Assembly (NCBI GenBank): GCA_030831885.1
Contig: JAURKF010000312.1
Span: forward strand, 1-6,048
Origin: Flavobacteriales bacterium
GTDB taxonomy: Bacteria; Bacteroidota; Bacteroidia; Flavobacteriales; UA16
Length of the DNA: 6,048 nt
Direction: 5' to 3'
Within the stretch, counting starts at the first letter, position 1; each line of letters begins with the position of its first letter. The notes under the pieces were generated by a model, which was given only the letters and a program-made list of their open reading frames with translations, was not told where the DNA came from and made no database searches. The position numbers and the translations under genes were made by a program. This document shows, piece after piece, positions 1 to 5,779 of this stretch.

Positions 1-265
1 CGCTTTTTCCTACATCATGAAGACGGCGAACGGATACAGCCAGTCCTGGAACTATGGTGAACAGAGCGTACAGTGAATATAGCCAACCATAGGGCAGACT
101 TGCCCCACTAAATCCTGCGTCAAATGTGCTTCCTAAAATGTTATCAAGAATCATTGCAGCGATTATAAAAATGGTATTAAAAAGGGTGTACATCCAAAAT
201 TCACTTCGGCGAGCGCGACCGGAAAAATTGGCATAATTACTAATAACGGAAAGATAATAATTCAT
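1..265 (-). CDS. DUF805 family inner-membrane protein, N-terminal part (truncated by window edge)
   Basis: This is the start of a DUF805 (YhaH/YhaI-like) membrane protein; 88 codons are visible and the C-terminus lies beyond the left edge. The ATG is at 265-263. The N-terminus has the family hallmark: a short amphipathic lead with NYANFSGRARRSEFW at residues 10-24, then a hydrophobic helix at about 24-41, a second at about 61-78, and the conserved VRRLHDVGKS at 79-88, where the window ends. Family members are usually about 110-150 residues with three or four membrane segments, so roughly a third is missing. The molecular function of DUF805 proteins is not established. It lies 209 bp downstream of the OmpA-family gene on the same strand. 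No Shine-Dalgarno is visible before the ATG, as is normal in Bacteroidota. Family assignment is confident; any role is unknown. Confidence 0.9.
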   Translation of the reverse strand, partial: MNYYLSVISNYANFSGRARRSEFWMYTLFNTIFIIAAMILDNILGSTFDAGFSGASLPYGWLYSLYALFTIVPGLAVSVRRLHDVGKS

Positions 266-474
266 GGTATAAGGTTTAGATTTTCCTACTCATATGGCTT
301 TTCGGAATACGCCCCGTTTATTTGGGTGGTAGCTGGACTCCACCTTTAATTTCAATAATAATTAATTAGGATTACAGATGGGAAGACGGACCTCTGCATT
401 TATCAACATCACCGATAGAATTTTTGAATAACAGATTCACTAGCGTCTTTTTAAAGATTCGATTTATCTGACGC
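266..474. other. AT-rich intergenic region, no gene seen
   Basis: This 209-bp spacer separates the OmpA-family gene from the DUF805 gene, both on the minus strand. Its only structure is a weak interrupted inverted repeat just after the OmpA-family stop codon (5-bp arms gcgtc at 443-447 and gacgc at 470-474, with a 4-bp AGAT/ATCT inner pairing). It has no clean U-tract, so I do not call it a terminator. No good TTG/TAnnTTTG promoter pair for the DUF805 gene was found. The DUF805 gene could have its own promoter here or be read through from upstream. Confidence 0.4.
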
Positions 475-2496
475 CTACATTTTCTTAATCAAAAACTCCG
501 TTCTTCGGTTCTTTGCCCGGCCCTCCTCGGTATTATTGTCGCCCACAGGCTTCGATTCACCATAGCCCTGATAGGCGAGGCGCTTAGCATCGACCCCGTG
601 ATCAACCAGATATTTCATTACTTCAAAAGCACGCTCAGCCGATAGTGCCTTGTTAGCCTTATCGTCGCCTCGGCTATCGGTATGTCCGGCAATCTCGATA
701 ACCATGGTGGGATGATCTGTTAGGTAGTCTGCGAAGGCATCCAACACAATCTTTGATCGCTCTTCAATATCGGCACTGTTTACACCGTAATAGATGTCGT
801 TGATTACAAAGGCTTCATTGGCTTTTGCCTCGCGCGTTTCCATGTCAATTTTTGTAACGACAGGAGCAGGGTCGTCTTTCTTGGCAATCACACGCGAGTT
901 AAATGCGATATCGCTGCCCTCGACGCTCAGTGTAACATTTTCATTTTTGCTCACTTTTACTACAGCTGCGTACGTTCCGTCGTCACTATTCACGGCAACT
1001 TCTTCTTTCTGTTTGCTTTCCGTATAGGTAATCTCCACTTTGGCCTCCGATGGTGGTTCGCCCGAGGTCGTCTTTACTTGGCCTTTTACGACCATAACCT
1101 TTTCCGGCCGCGCTTTCTCGGGCATCTTGAACTCATATACATCCCACCCTTTATTGTTCTGAAAATTGCGAGCACCGAAATAGGCAAGCTCACCATCGCT
1201 CGTTACGACAATTCCCAATTCATCGGCTTCTGAATTAATTGGGAAGCCAATGTTTTTTATTTCATTGATTTTACCATCGTCTTCTACTTTGCAATAGAAT
1301 AAGTCCATTTTTCCAACTCCAATTCGTCCGTCGCTTGCGAAATACAAAGTCTTGCTGTCGCTATGCATGAAAGGGCCTTTCTCTTGTCCCGAGGTGTTGA
1401 TGCCACCGCCCAGCAGTTCAGCCTTTCCCCAGCTGCCATCATTCTTCCGTCGAGAAAAAAAGAGATCGTGCGAGAAATTGCCGTTAGCATCTTTGACGCA
1501 TTCGGGACGCACGCCCACAAAGTAGAGGGTTTTACCATCGCCGCTCAGCGAAGGTTGTCCTTCAAAACCGTCGGGTGTATTGACTAGGTCACCAAGACTT
1601 TCCAACGGCCCCCATTGATATACTTTTTGTCCAATGTCGTTTGTGACAAGAGTGTAACGAGTCGCAAATAAATCGATGTTGTCAGGGTTTTTGGCATTGG
1701 GGTTTTTCATCGCTACGATGAGTTCGCGGTTGTCCACGGTGATGGTAGCTCCGCCACAGTTTGCACCTTGATTGAAAGGAGGAGGCAGAGCTTCACCTTC
1801 GTCGAATTGGGTGTTAATGTCCTGACGTTTGCACCAGGAAAAATACTCGTATGCTCGTGGAGAGATATCACCCTTGGCCTGTTTGGTAACTGTTCGGGTG
1901 AAAAACATGATTTCGCCATCAGGTGAAATTAGCGGGAGATAGTCGTCGGTGGGGGAGGAAACCCCGCGCACCCGCACCGGTTTGTAATCGACAGCGTCTT
2001 TATAGATATCAGCATATGCCTTCACACTCTTTATCGCTTCTTCGACTTCTGCATATTTCTTTTGATAGTCCTTTTCGAATTTGGAGGGATCTGAATCCGG
2101 AAAGCGCAAAAACTTTTCGAAATATTCGAGCGCTTTATCATATTCACGATCGGCATAGCACATGGCACCCAGGAAATAATATACTTCGCTATGGTAGTTC
2201 GGACATAATTCGTCGAGTTGTTGAAAATGTAGTTTCGAGGATGCAAACGAGCCTCCCCGTTTGGCAACTTTGAACTCAATCTCCCCTAATCTCATAAGGC
2301 AGGGAGTGCACTTAGGGTCTTCTTCTAATGATTTTCCCAAAAATTCAATCCGTTCATTTGTTTCATACTTTTTCGTATCGAAACTTTGGTCGAGCAGTTT
2401 CTGGATCTTGCCCGAAGGTGCATAATCGCAATTATCCTGGGCGCTTAATCCGGCAGCGATCAGAACAGTGATGATTAAAATTACAGATCGAATCAC
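475..2496 (-). CDS. PorE-like OmpA-family protein: TPR, WD40-like beta-propeller (PD40), regulatory-like domain, OmpA_C peptidoglycan-binding domain
   Basis: This is a 673-residue envelope protein. A signal peptide covers residues 1-19 (cleavage predicted after GLSA, before QDNC); there is no cysteine in a lipobox position, so signal peptidase I is expected. Next comes a TPR-like helical region (about 45-165), with the clearest unit near YYFLGAMCYADREYDKALEYF (106-126). A PD40/WD40-like propeller spans about 182-457, with repeated 'SPDG.I.FFTR / SGDGKTLYF / SDSKTLYFAS / SDGELAYFG' blades. A carboxypeptidase-regulatory-like beta domain covers about 467-550, and an OmpA_C domain about 561-673. 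The OmpA_C diaminopimelate-binding pair is intact: Asp607 in HTD and Arg622 in SAERA, 15 residues apart as in known members, followed by the C-terminal GRAKNRR motif. This domain order matches PorE (PG1058), a T9SS component of Porphyromonas gingivalis, but many Bacteroidota have several paralogues, so orthology is inference. The start is GTG: an in-frame TGA lies five codons upstream, and no ATG precedes residue 68, so only GTG gives a signal peptide. It is 61 bp downstream of the T9SS cargo gene. Confidence 0.9.
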   Translation of the reverse strand: MIRSVILIITVLIAAGLSAQDNCDYAPSGKIQKLLDQSFDTKKYETNERIEFLGKSLEEDPKCTPCLMRLGEIEFKVAKRGGSFASSKLHFQQLDELCPNYHSEVYYFLGAMCYADREYDKALEYFEKFLRFPDSDPSKFEKDYQKKYAEVEEAIKSVKAYADIYKDAVDYKPVRVRGVSSPTDDYLPLISPDGEIMFFTRTVTKQAKGDISPRAYEYFSWCKRQDINTQFDEGEALPPPFNQGANCGGATITVDNRELIVAMKNPNAKNPDNIDLFATRYTLVTNDIGQKVYQWGPLESLGDLVNTPDGFEGQPSLSGDGKTLYFVGVRPECVKDANGNFSHDLFFSRRKNDGSWGKAELLGGGINTSGQEKGPFMHSDSKTLYFASDGRIGVGKMDLFYCKVEDDGKINEIKNIGFPINSEADELGIVVTSDGELAYFGARNFQNNKGWDVYEFKMPEKARPEKVMVVKGQVKTTSGEPPSEAKVEITYTESKQKEEVAVNSDDGTYAAVVKVSKNENVTLSVEGSDIAFNSRVIAKKDDPAPVVTKIDMETREAKANEAFVINDIYYGVNSADIEERSKIVLDAFADYLTDHPTMVIEIAGHTDSRGDDKANKALSAERAFEVMKYLVDHGVDAKRLAYQGYGESKPVGDNNTEEGRAKNRRTEFLIKKM

Positions 2497-2557
2497 AAGA
2501 TAGTTTTTTCAATGAGCAAGGTAACGGAAAATTTTCTTGAATCGTATAGACTTCTTG

Positions 2558-4660
2558 TCACCGCGCCAACAGAATGTTTCCGCGAAGGGTTTGCATATCT
2601 CTTTCAACGCCTCGGGTGGTCAGTATATAGTTGTATTCACCAACCGGCACGAAATAGCGGCCGTTTTGATGCTCTCCCATCCAAACCTTTTGTGGGTCTG
2701 TCGAATCAAATACTAACTCTCCGTTTCTATTGAAAATTTGCCATCGATAATAAACCGGTTTATACGTAAGCGAAGGCAACACAAAATCATTGATGCCATC
2801 ATCGTTGGGCGTAAAACAGTTAGGAACATAGACGCGGAATTCATCGCGAACCTCTATGAATGCTTCAAAATAGGAGGTGCAACCTGCTGTATCCGATGCC
2901 ACGAGTTGAATAGGGTAAATGCCGGGTTCTTGAGGTAATTCGAGAGCCCACAAGGTGTCGTTCCATGTCAGGGAGTCGATGCCGGCAATTGTCCATAGAA
3001 GCGAATCTGCATTTTCACTTGTGCTGGTAAGAAATACGTTTGGATTAGCTAAAGGCACAATCCAGTCTGATGATTCGAAAGAGGCAGTAACCGGTGGTGG
3101 AGCATTAATCGTAATATTTTGAGTCGTCTGACAATTCGGCGAAAAAATGATTTGCATTGAATAATCACCGGCACAAACGCTTTCCAGTTCCGCAGGCTGA
3201 CCTGTAGCCGATAGCCCATCTAATAGAATGGTAAGACCCGCAGGATTTTCATTTGAAACCACCACAGATCCATCGCACATACCAAAACACGAGGCCCCGG
3301 TTACAACGGTATTTGATTGCGGCGGATAATTAAATTGTACCTCGAAAGTTCCGGTGGAAGTGCATCCTTGGTTGGTAACAGTAGCCGAAATTGTATAGTT
3401 GCCGGGAGCTTCAGCCGAAATGAGCGTAGTACCTTGTGCAGGAAATGCAATGGTGATTCCCGGGGGAGCATCCCAAAGTATAAGACCTCCGTTGAATTGG
3501 GCGGTAAAGGTTTCGGATAAGTCACACAGAACGCTATTGGCGGGCATCTCCACCGTCGATGTTAGCGATTGCACTGATATGGACGTATCGCGGCTGCATC
3601 CAGTATTATCGGTAAGTGTGATGTCGTAGATTCCTGTGCTCAGATTGTTGGCAATGAGTCCACCTTCCGGCGTACCATTAACGGTCATGGTATAAGGCGC
3701 ATTTGGAGCGTCGCCAGGTAAATTCATTTCAATGCTAGCCCCAATGTCATTGCATCCGGTTGAAGTTATGGCTTCGAATAGAAAATTGCCCGATAAGTCG
3801 AGAGCAATGGGTTGCGCTACTTCGTTATCGCATATGTCGGCCAGAATTTCTCCGTTGATGGTCGAAAGTTGCAGCTGCAGTCCTGCAGGAAAAGGAACCG
3901 GGCTGATTTGCAGTGTGAGCTCATTGGCAAGGTTGAGTGTGTTGGTAGCGAAACCGGTTACGGAATATCCGGCCTCATTAAGGATGAAATCCGATTCACT
4001 CAGGGTGCTAACATCGATTTCTTCATTCAGTTGTATAATCACTTCGCCGCTGCACCAGTTTGCTGAAATGTCTGTAATAGCGGGTGGAGTATTGTCAAAA
4101 ATACTCACATCGGAATTTCCGAAATCCAGCGTATAGCCATTGAGCGTCTGACTAAAATTCATTACAACAAGAGCATATACATTCCCTGCTGCCAAGTCGA
4201 TGTCTTGGTTGAAAGGCGGTCCCGCAAGGTTACCCGGGCCATTGAAGCTACCGCTGCCTCCATCCGCTGTCGAGATACCGGTTGGCCCATTTGGAGTGCC
4301 CGCGTTCTCACCATACGAGTTACAACTTATTTCGGGCGAGAGACCACTATTGATGCCTGCGCATCCATTCTGCGTAATATCAAACAAGGACCAGTCATAG
4401 TCGTCCGAGATATTGTTGGGCTGCAATACAAAGCCAAATAAACCATCGGACTGCGGTGAAAAGATGTACCATGCGCTATTGAATTCACCGCCTGTTTGGC
4501 AACTTCCCGGTGCCGCTTCAAACGTATTGCCTGTGCCGGAAGGTGAGTTGTTTTCATCATAAATGAAATTACACACGGAAATGGCCGTATTGCAATCGCT
4601 TTGTGCATGCATCTGCAGGCCCATTTGGTATAAAATGCTTATGATGAGAAGGCGCTTCAT
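2558..4660 (-). CDS. secreted multidomain protein with T9SS type B (CHU_C, gliding-motility-associated) C-terminal sorting domain
   Basis: This is a large exported protein of 700 residues. The longest open frame begins with TTG at 4675, but the ATG at 4660-4658 is preferred because it starts a textbook signal peptide (MKRLLIISIL...MHA, cleavage near 19/20, before QSDC). The N-terminal module (about 20-185) contains SAWYIF and DDYDWSLFDI, a pattern common at the front of Bacteroidota type B cargo and reminiscent of pre-peptidase/CUB-like beta folds. After it come an Ig-like region resembling SbsA-type Big domains (about 190-285, with DNTPPAITDI and a late ICDNEV), SprB-repeat-like segments (about 295-365 and 450-522, each with G.Y and C-containing ends), a PKD-like domain (about 523-605), and the sorting domain (about 608-700; VPNCFTPNDDGINDF, IFNRNGELVFDS, final LRGNILLAR). 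There are 17 cysteines, nearly all after the signal peptide, consistent with an extracellular disulfide-rich protein. Such proteins cross the outer membrane through the T9SS and are usually kept at the surface or released; no catalytic motif is visible, so adhesion is a guess. No SprF/PorP partner gene is in the window. Confidence 0.92.
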   Translation of the reverse strand: MKRLLIISILYQMGLQMHAQSDCNTAISVCNFIYDENNSPSGTGNTFEAAPGSCQTGGEFNSAWYIFSPQSDGLFGFVLQPNNISDDYDWSLFDITQNGCAGINSGLSPEISCNSYGENAGTPNGPTGISTADGGSGSFNGPGNLAGPPFNQDIDLAAGNVYALVVMNFSQTLNGYTLDFGNSDVSIFDNTPPAITDISANWCSGEVIIQLNEEIDVSTLSESDFILNEAGYSVTGFATNTLNLANELTLQISPVPFPAGLQLQLSTINGEILADICDNEVAQPIALDLSGNFLFEAITSTGCNDIGASIEMNLPGDAPNAPYTMTVNGTPEGGLIANNLSTGIYDITLTDNTGCSRDTSISVQSLTSTVEMPANSVLCDLSETFTAQFNGGLILWDAPPGITIAFPAQGTTLISAEAPGNYTISATVTNQGCTSTGTFEVQFNYPPQSNTVVTGASCFGMCDGSVVVSNENPAGLTILLDGLSATGQPAELESVCAGDYSMQIIFSPNCQTTQNITINAPPPVTASFESSDWIVPLANPNVFLTSTSENADSLLWTIAGIDSLTWNDTLWALELPQEPGIYPIQLVASDTAGCTSYFEAFIEVRDEFRVYVPNCFTPNDDGINDFVLPSLTYKPVYYRWQIFNRNGELVFDSTDPQKVWMGEHQNGRYFVPVGEYNYILTTRGVERDMQTLRGNILLAR

Positions 4661-4775
4661 TCGATTTGCAAACAAAAGACGCTAATATAGGCAAGTGGGT
4701 TGTATGCCTTAGGAAGTGTATTCACCAATAGAAGGGGAGGAATTCACAGTAACTCAATAATTGAAATGATGCTGC

Positions 4776-4890
4776 TTGCATAAGTTTTAAAACAGAATTC
4801 GTTTTGATTTATGGAGATTGCAGAATGGATTGTGACTTTCATATTGCACAGAACTAAAAAATAAAAGGTCGGCTAATAGCCGACCTTTTT
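4776..4890 (+). ncRNA. possible short plus-strand transcript or leaderless micro-ORF (speculative)
   Basis: In the spacer between the T9SS cargo and FAS1 genes, a TTG at 4776-4778 is followed after 20 nt by TCGTTTTG at 4799-4806, one mismatch from the Bacteroidota -7 box TAnnTTTG. Four bases later a 17-codon frame starts with ATG at 4811 (MEIAEWIVTFILHRTKK, stop at 4862-4864). The terminator hairpin at 4863-4889 with its T-run follows at once. The unit could be an RNA of about 80 nt, a micropeptide with one hydrophobic stretch, or coincidence. The frame is too short for coding statistics, and the hairpin is already explained by the FAS1 gene. Confidence 0.2.
4854..4890 (-). terminator. Rho-independent terminator of the FAS1 lipoprotein gene, potentially bidirectional
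   Basis: A perfect 12-bp inverted repeat (aaaaggtcggct at 4863-4874 and agccgacctttt at 4878-4889) encloses a 3-nt loop, AAT. Read on the minus strand it begins 20 nt after the FAS1 stop codon and is followed by a U-rich run (TTTTATTTTTT), the classic intrinsic layout. On the plus strand it is followed by TTTTTAT, so it could also stop transcription in that direction. It separates the FAS1 transcript from the T9SS cargo gene downstream. Confidence 0.9.
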
Positions 4891-4908
4891 ATTTCGAAGA
4901 AGGATGAT

Positions 4909-5490
4909 TTAATTGATTGGCAGAATTACCGCGTCAATCACGTGAATCACTCCGTTAGAAGCTGAGATATCGGCAGCTACGATGTTCGCTGTGTTACCCA
5001 CCGCTGTAATTTGAGCTTGTGGGTTTACAGTGAAATCTACGCCCAACAGTGTGCTGATGGTCTTGTTGTTTTTCTTCGGAACAACACTATTTGCAGCACG
5101 ACGGCCTTCTACAACGTGGTATTGCAATACACTCAACACTAGGTCAGCAGGCAAATCATCGATGCTGTCTACACCAAGCGCAGCGTACAAGTTCATGAAC
5201 GCTTCGTTGGTTGGGGCAAATACGGTGTACTGATCAGTACCGTTCAGGAACAGATCCACCAAACCAGCATTTAACTCTGCATCAACGTAGGCTAGCGCGC
5301 CAACGAGCTCAGAGAAACCGCCATCGATCGCGATTTGAGCGATAGACTGTGTGCCTGGGGCATTGTTCTTTTCGTTTAGTTCAACAACACCGTTTCCTTC
5401 TGTTGCAGAAACGATTTCTTCTTTGGTACAGCTGCTCATGAACACGGTCAAACCGAAGAACGCGCAGATTGCAAAAACTTTTGTTTTCAT
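4909..5490 (-). CDS. fasciclin (FAS1) domain lipoprotein, probably surface exposed
   Basis: This is a 193-residue lipoprotein with a single FAS1 domain. The N-terminus is a lipoprotein signal (MKTKVFAICAFFGLTVFMSSC); Cys21 is the predicted lipidated residue, with a slightly unusual Met at -3. The residues after it, TKEEI, match the K-(D/E)2 core of the lipoprotein export signal described in Capnocytophaga and relatives, which sends lipoproteins to the outer face of the outer membrane. After a linker (about 30-46), the FAS1 fold covers about 47-192. It shows the H1 motif YTVFAPTNEAF (88-98), the central YHV (124-126), and the H2 region from ADISASNGVIHVIDAVILP (173-191). FAS1 domains mediate cell adhesion or polymer/protein binding; the ligand here is unknown. 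The ATG at 5490-5488 is preceded by an A/T-rich leader with no Shine-Dalgarno. A strong terminator follows the stop, so the gene is probably monocistronic. Confidence 0.93.
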   Translation of the reverse strand: MKTKVFAICAFFGLTVFMSSCTKEEIVSATEGNGVVELNEKNNAPGTQSIAQIAIDGGFSELVGALAYVDAELNAGLVDLFLNGTDQYTVFAPTNEAFMNLYAALGVDSIDDLPADLVLSVLQYHVVEGRRAANSVVPKKNNKTISTLLGVDFTVNPQAQITAVGNTANIVAADISASNGVIHVIDAVILPIN

Positions 5491-5682
5491 AAAAATTGAT
5501 TTTAATTAATTGAATTATGTGGCTTTAGGATAGTGTAACAACATCATTTGCTTAAACGTTTACGCTGCTGAAAAAAAAATGTCGACAATTCGATTCGGAT
5601 GACCTACAGTGACCCTGTAATATGCGATTAACTCTATTAACCCTTCACCCATCCACCATTGTTCTATACTTATTTCCTGGTT
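5491..5682. promoter_or_regulatory. divergent intergenic region upstream of FAS1 gene, with a TAAACGTTTA palindrome and A-tract
   Basis: This is the left two thirds of the 289-bp spacer between the divergent FAS1 and purB genes and should hold the FAS1 promoter. Next to the FAS1 ATG is a very A/T-rich leader (about 5491-5518, with TTTTAATTAATTGAATTA). Further out are a perfect 10-bp palindrome TAAACGTTTA at 5553-5562 and a run of nine A at 5571-5579, either of which could be an operator or UP-like element. No good match to the TAnnTTTG -7 box was found in the FAS1 direction, so I do not place the promoter exactly. At 5638-5658 there are three degenerate heptads (TAACCCT, TCACCCA, TCCACCA) resembling the array to the right but out of register with it by 3 nt. 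Confidence 0.35.
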
Positions 5683-5773
5683 CCACCCTCCACCCTTCAC
5701 CCTCCAACCTATAACCTTATCCCTTATCCTTCACCCCTTACCCCTTATCCCTTATCTCTTCCCCCTTATCTTT
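5683..5773 (+). repeat. tandem array of 13 C-rich heptanucleotide units directly upstream of purB
   Basis: Read on the plus strand, 13 consecutive 7-bp units fit in one register with no insertion or deletion: CCACCCT, CCACCCT, TCACCCT, CCAACCT, ATAACCT, TATCCCT, TATCCTT, CACCCCT, TACCCCT, TATCCCT, TATCTCT, TCCCCCT, TATCTTT. The seventh base is T in 13/13, and the fifth and sixth are C in 11/13 each. The left units are mostly YCACCCT and the right ones mostly TAYCCCT, as if from two expansions. The plus strand has no G at all from 5681 to 5773. The minus strand therefore carries many GGG/GGGG runs with short loops and could fold into imperfect G-quadruplexes. The function is unknown; the last unit forms the purB promoter box. 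Confidence 0.85.
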
Positions 5774-5774
5774 G
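5767..5774 (+). promoter_or_regulatory. candidate purB -7 promoter box (TATCTTTG)
   Basis: TATCTTTG is a perfect match to the Bacteroidota primary-sigma -7 consensus TAnnTTTG. It ends 5 nt before the purB ATG, so transcription would begin at or within a few bases of the start codon, giving a leaderless or nearly leaderless message. The expected TTG near -33 is absent, because there is no G for more than 90 bases upstream. Activity would then depend on the -7 box alone, on the repeat array, or on a protein factor. The box is the last heptad of the array plus one G. Confidence 0.6.
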
Positions 5775-5779
5775 CCCCC

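Noticed and set aside
443..474. Inverted repeat gcgtc...gacgc after the PorE-like stop, considered as a terminator
   Set aside because: The outer arms are only 5 bp with a 22-nt gap, and no U-run follows on the minus strand.
1923..2273. 116-codon plus-strand open frame
   Set aside because: It lies fully inside the antisense of the TPR region of the PorE-like gene and is explained as a shadow frame.
2497..2557. Promoter for the PorE-like gene in the 61-bp spacer (TACCTTGC as a -7 box)
   Set aside because: It departs from TAnnTTTG and has no TTG at a suitable distance upstream; co-transcription with the cargo gene is simpler.
3732..4136. 134-codon plus-strand open frame
   Set aside because: It is antisense to the Ig-like region of the T9SS cargo gene, whose frame gives a coherent domain series; no family signal is visible.
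5683..5773. CRISPR array
   Set aside because: The units are 7 bp, directly adjacent, degenerate and without spacers; it is a short tandem repeat, not a CRISPR.
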